Virus record (IMG/VR): IMGVR_UViG_3300009008_000061
Location: 1-49,590 of that record
Reading direction: 5' to 3' (one strand)
DNA: 49,590 nt
Source: a virus
In this document: positions 5,711 through 12,696 of the stretch, piece by piece
Position numbering within the stretch: position 1 is the first letter of the stretch
Layout: every line of letters begins with the position of its first letter
Program-made: the position numbers and the translations under genes
Notes under the pieces: model-generated
Database searches by the model: none
Told to the model about the DNA's origin: nothing
What the model saw: the letters and a program-made list of their open reading frames with translations, nothing else

Positions 5711-5757
5711 AGGAGAGAATCAATGGCAATTGAGCTATTACAAGGCGATTGTCTTGA
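5710..5757 (+). repeat. 48-bp direct repeat, left copy, around the methyltransferase start
   Basis: The 48 bases starting GAGGAGAGAATCAATGGC and ending GATTGTCTTGA are identical to 6446-6493. The copy contains the ribosome site, start codon and first 11 codons of the methyltransferase. Period 736 bp. Confidence 0.95.
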
Positions 5758-6469
5758 GAGGATGAAAGATATTCCTGATGGTAGTGTTGATATGGTTGTC
5801 ACATCGCCACCATATTTCAATGCAAGAGAATATTCTCAATACGAAAACATTGGTGTTTATATAAAAACAATGCAAGATATATTTTCAGTTATTTATACCA
5901 AGATGTGTGAGTCGAGAATGGTCATTGTTAATATATCTCCTGTATTAGTTGCAAGGGAGTCAAGAGCAAAACAGAGTTATAGAATACCGTTACCATTTTA
6001 TTTTGTTCCAATGATGGAAACTATTGGATTTGAATTTATTGAAGATATAATTTGGAAGAAACCTGAAGGTGCAAGTGCAAATAGAAATGGAGGATTTTTT
6101 CGACACAGAAAACCTTTGGCTTATAAACCTAATATAGTGACTGAATATATTTTTGTATTTAAGAAACCATCCAAGAAACTGATAGATAAATTTATAAAAA
6201 ATGATAGCTTGGTTGCTGATGGGTATGAGAGAACCAATGTTTGGGAAATGCAACCTGAAACAAAAAGCAAACATTCAGCACCGTTTCCGTTAGAATTACC
6301 AACAAAATGTATAACTTATTATAGTTATGAAGGATGGACTGTTCTTGACCCATTTATGGGAAGCGGAACTACGGGTGTTGCTTGTAAGAACTTAAACAGA
6401 AACTTTATAGGCATTGAGCTAGACCCCAACTATTTCGCTATAGCAGAGGAGAGAATCAATGGCAATTGA
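5723..6469 (+). CDS. DNA methyltransferase, beta-class (N4-cytosine or N6-adenine)
   Basis: 248 aa. Catalytic motif IV is TSPPY at residues 27-31 and the AdoMet motif I is DPFMGSGTTG at 209-218. This order (catalytic first, AdoMet last) defines the beta group. SPPY is most common in N4-cytosine enzymes, though some N6-adenine enzymes have it. It would methylate a short palindromic DNA site and protect phage DNA from a host nuclease. No restriction partner is adjacent. AGGAGAG precedes the ATG. Base composition is about one-third GC against nearly 60% around it, and codon use is A/T-ending, so this is a recent acquisition. Its last codons (EERINGN-stop) lie inside the right copy of the 48-bp repeat, where the same bases also form a second ribosome site and start. 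Confidence 0.9.
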   Translation: MAIELLQGDCLERMKDIPDGSVDMVVTSPPYFNAREYSQYENIGVYIKTMQDIFSVIYTKMCESRMVIVNISPVLVARESRAKQSYRIPLPFYFVPMMETIGFEFIEDIIWKKPEGASANRNGGFFRHRKPLAYKPNIVTEYIFVFKKPSKKLIDKFIKNDSLVADGYERTNVWEMQPETKSKHSAPFPLELPTKCITYYSYEGWTVLDPFMGSGTTGVACKNLNRNFIGIELDPNYFAIAEERINGN

Positions 6470-6493
6470 GCTATTACAAGGCGATTGTCTTGA
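6446..6493 (+). repeat. 48-bp direct repeat, right copy, at the methyltransferase end
   Basis: Identical to 5710-5757. In one frame it encodes the methyltransferase C-terminus and stop, in another a fresh ribosome site, ATG and the same first 11-12 residues. Confidence 0.95.
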
Positions 6494-6588
6494 AATGAAC
6501 TACCTAGAATTCGGATTATGTATCTGGTGCCTGTATTGGGGGATACTCGGGCTTGTGTATCTCCCCAATCCGTGGAAGGAGGTTGATG

Positions 6589-6639
6589 ATGAAGTTCTTT
6601 GTCCTGTTCGTGGACATCTTCTGGTGGCTCCGCGACTAA
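6589..6639 (+). CDS. Possible 16-residue hydrophobic peptide
   Basis: GAAGGAGG lies 6 bases before an ATG that opens a 16-codon frame (MKFFVLFVDIFWWLRD), the best ribosome site between the methyltransferase and queD. The peptide is hydrophobic and aromatic and could be a membrane peptide or a leader peptide that couples to downstream genes. It lies inside the chimeric frame above. Confidence 0.35.
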   Translation: MKFFVLFVDIFWWLRD

Positions 6640-6660
6640 CCCCACACCATCACTCAAACC

Positions 6661-6682
6661 CCGGGGGCACGGAGGCCCCCGG
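6661..6682 (+). other. GC-rich hairpin ahead of queD
   Basis: CCGGGGGC, 6-base loop, GCCCCCGG. No T run follows, so it is an mRNA hairpin (processing or pause site) and not a full terminator. queD starts 17 bases later. Confidence 0.6.
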
Positions 6683-6699
6683 TTCTCACAAGGAGACCG

Positions 6700-7158
6700 A
6701 TGAAGATTAGCAAAACCCTGGAATTCGATGCCGGACACCGACTCATGAACGACTCCGGCCCCTGCTCCAACATCCACGGCCACCGCTACAAATTAGAGGT
6801 CACCCTCCAAGGGGACTTCAACCCCACCGGACATGGGACCGTGGTCAACTTCAGAGACATCAAGCAGGTCATAAACGATTACATCATCGTCGATTTCGAC
6901 CACTCCCTCATCCTCAACCCCGACGACCGACCCCTCATCGACTTCTGCATCGAGAGACAGTGGAAGACCGTGTTCATGCCCACGGAATGGAAAGAACCGA
7001 CTGCCGAAAACATGGTCACCTACTTCGCCGACATTCTGAGGAGTGCGATTGGGCCGGAAATCGGGACAGATATTCGACTCAAGAAGCTGGTCCTCTGGGA
7101 AACCCCAACCTGTTCAGCAACCTTGGAGGAAGATGAGATATACCCACCGAGCGATTAA
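6700..7158 (+). CDS. queD: 6-carboxy-5,6,7,8-tetrahydropterin synthase QueD
   Basis: 152 aa of the 6-pyruvoyl-tetrahydropterin synthase/QueD family, which converts 7,8-dihydroneopterin triphosphate to 6-carboxy-tetrahydropterin, the second step from GTP to preQ0. Zinc ligands are H13 (FDAGHRL), H26 and H28 (HGHRY), and the catalytic Cys is C22, four residues before the HGH as usual. FDHS and a late Glu (ETPTC) are in place. AAGGAGA precedes the ATG. It heads the operon that also holds queE, folE and queC. The 3' end overlaps the next gene by 26 bases. Confidence 0.93.
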   Translation: MKISKTLEFDAGHRLMNDSGPCSNIHGHRYKLEVTLQGDFNPTGHGTVVNFRDIKQVINDYIIVDFDHSLILNPDDRPLIDFCIERQWKTVFMPTEWKEPTAENMVTYFADILRSAIGPEIGTDIRLKKLVLWETPTCSATLEEDEIYPPSD

Positions 7159-7333
7159 CCGACTCAAACTCCTCGACCAAGCATTCAGGGATGTTCAGCT
7201 TGCCATGACCCTTGCCCTCATGGGCATCTTCGCCCATTGGGTGGAATCGAGCATCGGGGCCACTGTATCACTGGTGCTGGCCGGGGCCTTCATGTGGAAG
7301 GGCCAGAATCTTCGGAACCGAGCCATCTCATGA
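7133..7333 (+). CDS. Small membrane protein (66 aa)
   Basis: Two hydrophobic segments (about residues 22-38 and 42-56) follow a basic N-terminus. GGAGG sits just before the ATG, inside the end of queD. Small two-helix membrane proteins in phages are often holins, but this one is far from the lysis genes and sits in the modification operon. It could anchor the glycosyltransferases or modify the host membrane. It ends in an ATGA overlap with the next gene. Confidence 0.6.
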   Translation: MRYTHRAINRLKLLDQAFRDVQLAMTLALMGIFAHWVESSIGATVSLVLAGAFMWKGQNLRNRAIS

Positions 7334-7722
7334 ACTCGGTCTCCTGGCTCCTATTCGGAATAGGCCTTTTTGTCCTTCTGGGGGGTCTCCTCTCCTGGTG
7401 CCTCCGGGGCAAGGCCCGCAGGGCCTACTACCTCCACCTCCGGGCCGAGAGAGGGTGGCGGGATGCCCAAAGGCTCCATGAGAACATGGAACCCTTCGGA
7501 GAGGTCCGCTCCTCTGTCACCGGCGGTGAATACATCTTCCCCACCATGTCCAGTGGAAACTATGTCGACCTCATCGGTAGACAGATGGCCAAGACGGGTG
7601 TAACCTCAAGGGAGGCTGAAAGGGCATTCGTAAAATTAAGTCAAGAATTTGAACAAAAGGGTGAGAGAAAAAATGGTGACGATAGCCATACCGACACTGA
7701 ACCGAAAGGACCTCCTTCTTGA
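7330..7722 (+). CDS. Membrane-anchored hypothetical protein
   Basis: 130 aa with one strong N-terminal transmembrane helix (about residues 5-24), then a charged cytoplasmic domain with coiled-coil tendency. No recognised family. Starts in an ATGA overlap with the gene upstream, and its last 50 bases overlap the glycosyltransferase start at 7673. With the 66-aa protein before it, this forms a membrane pair of spanin/holin size, but no lipobox is seen, so function is left open. Confidence 0.65.
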   Translation: MNSVSWLLFGIGLFVLLGGLLSWCLRGKARRAYYLHLRAERGWRDAQRLHENMEPFGEVRSSVTGGEYIFPTMSSGNYVDLIGRQMAKTGVTSREAERAFVKLSQEFEQKGERKNGDDSHTDTEPKGPPS

Positions 7723-8311
7723 GTGCCTCGACGACCTCTTCCGCAACGGATTCACTGGCCACCTCCTGCTCATCGACAATGGCGACCAACACCTCTCAGA
7801 CATCCCCCTTCTTGAGGGTAAAACCTACACGATTCAGGAGAATCCGGAAAACCTGGGCGTGGCGGGTTCTTGGAACCAGATTGGTCGCATTGTGTTCGAC
7901 ACTATGGGGGAACCCGAAGTCTTCATCCTCAACGACGACATCGCCATGGGTCTCTCTTGGCCCGAAGCGGAGGACCGCTACAAAAGGGTGGGGTCTCTGG
8001 GCCTAATCCGGTCCCCCTACTTCTGGTCGGCCTTCCGATGGACTGCACACCTTCGGAGGGAGGTCGGCCTTTTCGATGAGAAATTCTTCCCCGCGTATCG
8101 GGAAGACAGCGACTACGAGAGAAGGTGCGAATTGGCCGGGGTGGCCGTTTACAGGGACCCATTCTTGGACCCCCAGGTGAAGAGGATGGAATCCTCCGGG
8201 AAGAACGCAGAAGCGATAGGCCCATCGACCATGCGCTACCTTGAGAAATGGGGCGGCCTCCCCGGCCACGAAACCTTCACCACCCCTTTCGGAGGGATGG
8301 TGAAGCTATGA
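7673..8311 (+). CDS. Glycosyltransferase, GT-A fold (GT2-like), copy 1
   Basis: 212 aa. The N-terminus (MVTIAIPTLNR) is the nucleotide-binding strand typical of family 2. The motif ILNDD around residue 85 stands in for DxD, and GVAGSWNQ before it is the usual acceptor-side helix. A C-terminal Asp/Glu pair (YREDSDYE) may be the catalytic base region. It would transfer a sugar from a nucleotide-sugar donor. The acceptor is unknown: modified DNA base or virion protein. The chosen ATG follows GGGTGAGAG; an upstream TTG in frame lacks support. Paralogous to the next gene. Confidence 0.85.
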   Translation: MVTIAIPTLNRKDLLLECLDDLFRNGFTGHLLLIDNGDQHLSDIPLLEGKTYTIQENPENLGVAGSWNQIGRIVFDTMGEPEVFILNDDIAMGLSWPEAEDRYKRVGSLGLIRSPYFWSAFRWTAHLRREVGLFDEKFFPAYREDSDYERRCELAGVAVYRDPFLDPQVKRMESSGKNAEAIGPSTMRYLEKWGGLPGHETFTTPFGGMVKL

Positions 8312-8973
8312 CCCGCCTCTGCATTGGAATCCCCACCATCAACTGCGCCGACCTCCTTTTGGTCTGCCTCCGGGGCCTCCAAGACTTGGCCTCCGCTGAA
8401 AACCTCGAATGGTGGATGGTGATTGTGGACAATGGCCACCAGAAGCTCGAATACCCTGCCACCCTGAACCCCCGCATCACGACCCTCATCAATAACGAGA
8501 ACAAGGGCGTGGCCGGGTCCTGGAACCAAATCTGCCGACTCGGCTTCGGCGCAGGGGCCGACAATGTCATGCTCCTGAATGACGATGTTGTCTACACTCC
8601 GGTCCCCGAGGCCCTCATTGCCCTCTGCCTGGAAAACCCCGGTATCACAACTGCCGAGGGTGGCCACCAGGGAGGATTTCAGAATGCACTCATTTCCCGA
8701 AGGGCCTGGGAAACGATTGGACCCTTCGATGAAATTTTCTTTCCGGCCTACTTCGAAGACTGCGACTATGGCTACCGGGCCAACCTCCTGGATATTCCGA
8801 TGGAATCGTCTCCTGATTTGGCTGTCGAAAAACAGGGGGGCAACTCCAACTCTCGGAGGAGGGACCCCTCCTTGAACCGGGGCCTAACCCTGGGGGCGGT
8901 GTATCAGAAGAAATGGGGAGGGGAGCCACATAAGGAAATTTTCACCGAACCCTACAATGGGGAGGCAAAATGA
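8308..8973 (+). CDS. Glycosyltransferase, GT-A fold (GT2-like), copy 2
   Basis: 221 aa, clearly paralogous to the preceding protein: the same IPTIN start, GVAGSWNQI helix, LLNDD metal motif and FFPAYFEDCDY C-terminal motif. ATGA overlap with both neighbours shows strict co-translation. Two diverged copies in tandem suggest two successive sugar additions, or two acceptors. No membrane segment, so it is cytoplasmic. Confidence 0.85.
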   Translation: MTRLCIGIPTINCADLLLVCLRGLQDLASAENLEWWMVIVDNGHQKLEYPATLNPRITTLINNENKGVAGSWNQICRLGFGAGADNVMLLNDDVVYTPVPEALIALCLENPGITTAEGGHQGGFQNALISRRAWETIGPFDEIFFPAYFEDCDYGYRANLLDIPMESSPDLAVEKQGGNSNSRRRDPSLNRGLTLGAVYQKKWGGEPHKEIFTEPYNGEAK

Positions 8974-9713
8974 TACGGTTCAAACATTCCGGCGACATCG
9001 GAGATGTTCTATTCTCCCTGCCAACGGCCCGGGAGATTTGCTACCAATGCATGACCGACGACTACGGCTTCACCCCGGCCCTTTTCTACCTGGACCCATC
9101 CGGAACCCCTCCCTGTGGCAACCGATTCGGCCTGGAGGCCGCAGAGGCCCTAGCACCCCTATTGGATGCACAACCCTGGATAGAAGAGGTTCGAATCTGG
9201 GACGATGAAGAGGTTGACTATGACCTCAACGACTTCCGAAAAACTCAATCCTTCATGTGGTTCAAGACGGTCCCCCTCCCCTACCTGTGGGCCGAAGCCT
9301 TCGGGGTTAACAAGAGTGTGTGTCATCGGAAATGGCTGGAGGTGCCCGACATCAACGAGGACCCCATTCCCTTTCCGAGACAGGTAGCCATTTCACGGAC
9401 GGCCCGATACCGAGACGATGCCTTTCCTTGGTATCATATCCTGGAGGCTTTCGGGGACGATGCCTTTTTCGTCGGGCTTGAAGAGGAGAGGGATGATTTC
9501 TGCCTGGAACACGGGATAGAACTCCCATGGATGGAGACCAAAAACCTGCTCGAAGCGGCAAGGCAAATCAAGCATTCGAAACTCTTTATCGGCAATCAGG
9601 GCGGACTGTTCACCATCGCCGAGGGTTTGCAGCACCCGTCGATTGTCGAGACACCTCCCGATTACACTAACAACATCATCAACAATCGGCAGAACTGTGT
9701 CTATATCCGATGA
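8970..9713 (+). CDS. Glycosyltransferase family 9-like protein (GT-B fold)
   Basis: 247 aa. The N-terminal motif HSGDIGDVLFSLP matches the G-D-x-x-x-S-L-P loop of heptosyltransferase-like GT9 enzymes. Near the C-terminus FIGNQGGLFTIAEGL corresponds to the donor-binding GGxxHxAxA motif, with the usual His missing. At about 250 aa it is shorter than a full GT9 (about 320-350), so it may be a minimal or divergent enzyme. Overlaps both neighbours by ATGA. Confidence 0.7.
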   Translation: MIRFKHSGDIGDVLFSLPTAREICYQCMTDDYGFTPALFYLDPSGTPPCGNRFGLEAAEALAPLLDAQPWIEEVRIWDDEEVDYDLNDFRKTQSFMWFKTVPLPYLWAEAFGVNKSVCHRKWLEVPDINEDPIPFPRQVAISRTARYRDDAFPWYHILEAFGDDAFFVGLEEERDDFCLEHGIELPWMETKNLLEAARQIKHSKLFIGNQGGLFTIAEGLQHPSIVETPPDYTNNIINNRQNCVYIR

Positions 9714-9745
9714 AAATTGACTTGGTCAAAATAGGAGGGTTTTTC

Positions 9746-10543
9746 ATGCCGAAGAAGTATCCACTGTTTCTCCAGGCCATGGGGTCTTCACTCGACAAGG
9801 CCGAAATCAAGCGACTGGCTCGAAACCCAGAATACGGCTCGGTCATCACCGGCCCCTACGGAATGACTCGGATGAAGCAGTTGGGGTTGATGGGCAAGGC
9901 CATCGCCATGCTCAACCCCTTCCTCCCCATCCGGCGACATTCCAAGGACTATGACATCTATCCGGCACCGGAGAAGGTCACCGACAGGGACATCAAGCTC
10001 TGGTGGTCCAGCGAATACTACTCCTACGGCTATCCCATGACCATGGAATGGGCGCACACCTTTGCGGATGCTGTGGTCCAATACATCGAGGTGGAGCAAC
10101 CGCTCGGCATCATGCTCGATGACTGGAAATCGGCGCATCGGTGGTGGGATATGTCCGAGGCCGACTACCAACTCATGCACCCACCGAACCTCCCGGAAAT
10201 CCTCGAAACCATTGAGCGTAAAATTTCCGAAGCCCTGTGGGACCGCCCCCAGGGGGGAGTCCTCCTGGTCAACGGCGACTTCCAACGCCGGTCCACCACA
10301 CTCCGGTTCTGGGAAGGGTTCGGCAGGTCCTACAATCCTATCAGGGAAGTCTTCACGAAGGCCGAGCCTGGGGATTATGTTCAGGTGAACGAGCCGACGA
10401 GAAAGAACAAGTTCATGGTGGGGTTCCTGATGGGGCGCAAGAAACATAATCCCATCTGCATCTCGGTTCCTGATGGACAGCGGTTGGTGGAGAATGGTAT
10501 TCTGAACATACCGACACCGAAACAGTATCCATGGAGGTCATAA
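9746..10543 (+). CDS. Glycoside hydrolase-like TIM-barrel protein (tentative)
   Basis: 265 aa from the ATG behind AGGAGG (7-base gap). An in-frame ATG at 9710 overlaps the previous stop but lacks a ribosome site. The pattern GIMLDDW near residue 130 and GVLLVNGDF near residue 172 resembles barrel strands with a catalytic Asp seen in uncharacterised glycoside hydrolase-like proteins. No family can be assigned firmly. Its place after three glycosyltransferases supports a role with sugars, either trimming or as an unusual transferase. Confidence 0.45.
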   Translation: MPKKYPLFLQAMGSSLDKAEIKRLARNPEYGSVITGPYGMTRMKQLGLMGKAIAMLNPFLPIRRHSKDYDIYPAPEKVTDRDIKLWWSSEYYSYGYPMTMEWAHTFADAVVQYIEVEQPLGIMLDDWKSAHRWWDMSEADYQLMHPPNLPEILETIERKISEALWDRPQGGVLLVNGDFQRRSTTLRFWEGFGRSYNPIREVFTKAEPGDYVQVNEPTRKNKFMVGFLMGRKKHNPICISVPDGQRLVENGILNIPTPKQYPWRS

Positions 10544-10549
10544 CTGCTT

Positions 10550-10720
10550 ATGAAAATCCAACAAAATCAAAAGAAATCGGTTAAAATCACTAGAGATGCA
10601 AACGAGAAATTAGTTCTGGAACTGAACCGACAGGTCGGGAATGTCCCGGTCATGAATGAACTGTCCCGCGGATGGCACCTCATCAACTGCAAGGACTTCC
10701 TGAATGTATCATCTGGTTGA
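10550..10720 (+). CDS. Small hypothetical protein (56 aa)
   Basis: GGAGG lies 12 bases before the ATG. Basic, AT-richer than its neighbours, ending inside queE (17-base overlap). No domain. The tight fit between the glycosidase-like gene and queE supports it being translated. Confidence 0.55.
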   Translation: MKIQQNQKKSVKITRDANEKLVLELNRQVGNVPVMNELSRGWHLINCKDFLNVSSG

Positions 10721-11366
10721 GATTTTCACCTCACTCCAGGGCGAAGCCTTCTGGACCGGAAAGCCGATGACTTTCATCCGGTTCGCCGGGTGCAATCTGA
10801 CCTGCTCCTGGTGCGACACCGACTGGACCACCAAACTCCCTCCGATGGACGAACAGGACATTGTTGATGCCATCGCCCGGGAGAGAAGGCCTGAGGGTGC
10901 CCACCGGGACCGGCACAAGGTCGATACGGTCTGCCTCACCGGAGGGGAACCTCTCCTCCAGTGTCTTCCGCTCCTTCCACGGTTGAAGGAGGAGGGTTAT
11001 TTTGTCCACATCGAGACCAACGGGACCCTTGATATTCCGGACGAGTCGAAGAAGTATGTGGATTGGGTGACCTGTTCCCCGAAGGTGGGGCAACCACTTC
11101 ACCTGAAAGCGATGAACGAGATGAAGGTGGTTCTGGCCAAGGGAGAGGTGCCCTGTGTTTCGCCGAGAGTGAGGGCACACGATTGGGGCAAGAGTTGTCT
11201 CTACTGGTATGTGCAACCCCGGGGCGGGGACTCTGGATTGGGTCCCGGGATTTCAAATAGCAACAAGATAATCCGAAAGAATGTCAATTGGTGCATCGAA
11301 TACGCGAGCAAGAACCCGCCCTGGCAGGTGTCCTTGCAGATGCACAAGTACCTGAGGTTGAGGTAG
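10704..11366 (+). CDS. queE: 7-carboxy-7-deazaguanine synthase QueE (radical SAM)
   Basis: 220 aa. Radical SAM cluster C30-x3-C34-x2-C37 (CNLTCSWCD) follows the QueE signature region (FTSLQGEAFWTGKPMTFIRFAGC). LTGGEPLLQ is the SAM-binding GGE motif. The enzyme rearranges 6-carboxy-tetrahydropterin to 7-carboxy-7-deazaguanine, the third step to preQ0. The shortened C3C2 spacing is normal for QueE. Length is typical. AAGGA precedes the ATG. folE follows after two bases. Confidence 0.93.
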   Translation: MYHLVEIFTSLQGEAFWTGKPMTFIRFAGCNLTCSWCDTDWTTKLPPMDEQDIVDAIARERRPEGAHRDRHKVDTVCLTGGEPLLQCLPLLPRLKEEGYFVHIETNGTLDIPDESKKYVDWVTCSPKVGQPLHLKAMNEMKVVLAKGEVPCVSPRVRAHDWGKSCLYWYVQPRGGDSGLGPGISNSNKIIRKNVNWCIEYASKNPPWQVSLQMHKYLRLR

Positions 11367-11368
11367 CC

Positions 11369-11938
11369 ATGGGATTTCCAAAGTGCCGAGCGAAGGAATT
11401 TTTCGAGGAGTTGTGTCTCCGGGTGGGCGAGAACCCCATGCGGGAGGGCTTGAGAGAAACCCCCCGGAGGATTGCCGGTGCCTGGGATGCGCTCTACCAG
11501 GGCTATTCCCAGGACCCGGTGAAGATTCTCAGTAGTGCGAAGTTTGAGGCTGAGACCGAACACATGATTATCCTGCGGGACATCGAATTCTTCTCAACCT
11601 GCGAACACCACCTCCTCCCCTTCTACGGAAAGGCCCATGTAGCCTATATCCCTGGCAAGGAGATGGTCGGTGTGTCGAAAATCGCTCGGGCCTTGGATGC
11701 CATCGCCCGGAGGATGCAGGTCCAGGAGAGGCTTACCGGCCAATTGGTTGATGCCCTCCAGACCGCCCTGGAGCCGAAGGGGGTGATGGTGGTCGTCGAC
11801 GCGGTCCACCTTTGCACCCGCGCTCGGGGTGTGGAGAAACAGAATTCCGTCATGACCACCTCGGCCATCTCTGGAGTGTTCAGGGACTCTGGAGAGGCGA
11901 GGGCAGAATGCTTGGGGTTGATTCGTGATGAGCGATGA
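11369..11938 (+). CDS. folE: GTP cyclohydrolase I (FolE, type IA)
   Basis: 189 aa. Makes dihydroneopterin triphosphate from GTP, the entry step of 7-deazaguanine synthesis. Zinc ligands C78, H81 and C149 are present (STCEHHL and HLCTRARG), as are the MVGVSKIAR and ERLTGQ motifs. Presence of the Cys ligands means the zinc-dependent type IA enzyme. The start behind TTGAGGT gives a normal family length; earlier in-frame codons lie in queE. The end overlaps the start of the small Cys-rich gene. Confidence 0.94.
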   Translation: MGFPKCRAKEFFEELCLRVGENPMREGLRETPRRIAGAWDALYQGYSQDPVKILSSAKFEAETEHMIILRDIEFFSTCEHHLLPFYGKAHVAYIPGKEMVGVSKIARALDAIARRMQVQERLTGQLVDALQTALEPKGVMVVVDAVHLCTRARGVEKQNSVMTTSAISGVFRDSGEARAECLGLIRDER

Positions 11939-12164
11939 CTTTGTGATGACCTATCAGGAATACGCGGAGAACTACTCCGGGGGCCTGTGCCCCGTCTGCG
12001 GGCGATTCTTCCACATCAACGAAGACCATTCGGTGGCCACCTCCTGCAACTGCTTTCAGGAGCCGGTGCTGGTCCAGACACCTGCTTCTTGCGGGGGTGG
12101 CTACCCTACTCTCATAGAAAGGGCTGAATATGAAGGCGATTGTACTCCTGTCGGGGGGAGCTGA
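11928..12164 (+). CDS. Small Cys-rich (zinc-ribbon-like) protein before queC
   Basis: 78 aa from ATG 11928 (a GTG directly before it is also possible). Carries CPVCG near residue 21 and CNC near residue 40, with two later Cys, a plausible four-Cys zinc ribbon. It overlaps folE by 11 bases and queC by 35 bases. The adjacent QueC lacks its own C-terminal zinc cysteines, so this protein could supply a metal site in trans, which is speculation. No clear ribosome site, so translation may be coupled. Confidence 0.5.
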   Translation: MSDDFVMTYQEYAENYSGGLCPVCGRFFHINEDHSVATSCNCFQEPVLVQTPASCGGGYPTLIERAEYEGDCTPVGGS

Positions 12165-12696
12165 TTCCCGATTACTTCTTCGGAGGATTGCCAATGTCAA
12201 CGGACCCAAGAACACCCTGGCACTCTTCTGCGATTACGGACAACTCATGCCAGAAAAGGCGGCGGCTCGGGTGGCGGCACACCATGAGGGGACACCCTTC
12301 CTGTGCAAGTCTTTCCCTTACACGCCCCCCTCGCACCTGACTGATGTCTACCACCAGGGGAATCCCCATACTACCGAGAAGGTTCCTGAGTCTTGGGTCC
12401 CAGGGCGAAACCTTATGTTGGCATCCATAGCCCTGTCCATTGGGGAGGCCATGGGGGCCGATGCTATCTACTTCGGGTTTAATGCAGAGGACGCGGAGAG
12501 CTATCCTGACTGTTCCCATGAATTCATGGAACACATCAACCACCTCTCCACGAAATGCACCGGACGGCGGATGGCCGTGTCGGCACCGTTCATCAACCAG
12601 CCGAAGGCGGCTATCCTTGCAGAATTGGAGAAGGAGGGCCTCACCGAAGAGGACTACATCTCCGGATACCCAGAGACGAGGCTTGCCGATGATTAG
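12130..12696 (+). CDS. queC: 7-cyano-7-deazaguanine synthase QueC, lacking the C-terminal zinc site
   Basis: 188 aa. ATP-dependent ligase that turns 7-carboxy-7-deazaguanine into preQ0. PP-loop SGGADS at residues 8-13, then the family motifs VPGRNL and ESYPDCSHEF. Normal QueC has about 220-230 aa and ends in a four-Cys zinc site. Here the protein stops after SGYPETRLADD without any of these cysteines, and the following glycosyltransferase starts inside the stop region (8-base overlap). No amidotransferase (Gat) domain is fused, so the expected product is preQ0 and not archaeosine-type G+. Confidence 0.88.
   Translation: MKAIVLLSGGADSRLLLRRIANVNGPKNTLALFCDYGQLMPEKAAARVAAHHEGTPFLCKSFPYTPPSHLTDVYHQGNPHTTEKVPESWVPGRNLMLASIALSIGEAMGADAIYFGFNAEDAESYPDCSHEFMEHINHLSTKCTGRRMAVSAPFINQPKAAILAELEKEGLTEEDYISGYPETRLADD

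Larger units (their letters stand above)
6459..6710 (+). pseudogene. Chimeric frame: methyltransferase N-terminus joined to unrelated sequence
   Basis: 83 codons. The first 12 residues (MAIELLQGDCLE) repeat the methyltransferase start exactly. From residue 13 the sequence is unrelated: a hydrophobic stretch (a possible transmembrane helix, residues 14-33), then Pro/His/Gly-rich sequence of normal phage GC. This looks like the stump of a second tandem methyltransferase gene that recombined away, or the target gene into which the cassette was inserted. The last 11 bases overlap queD. Confidence 0.6.
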
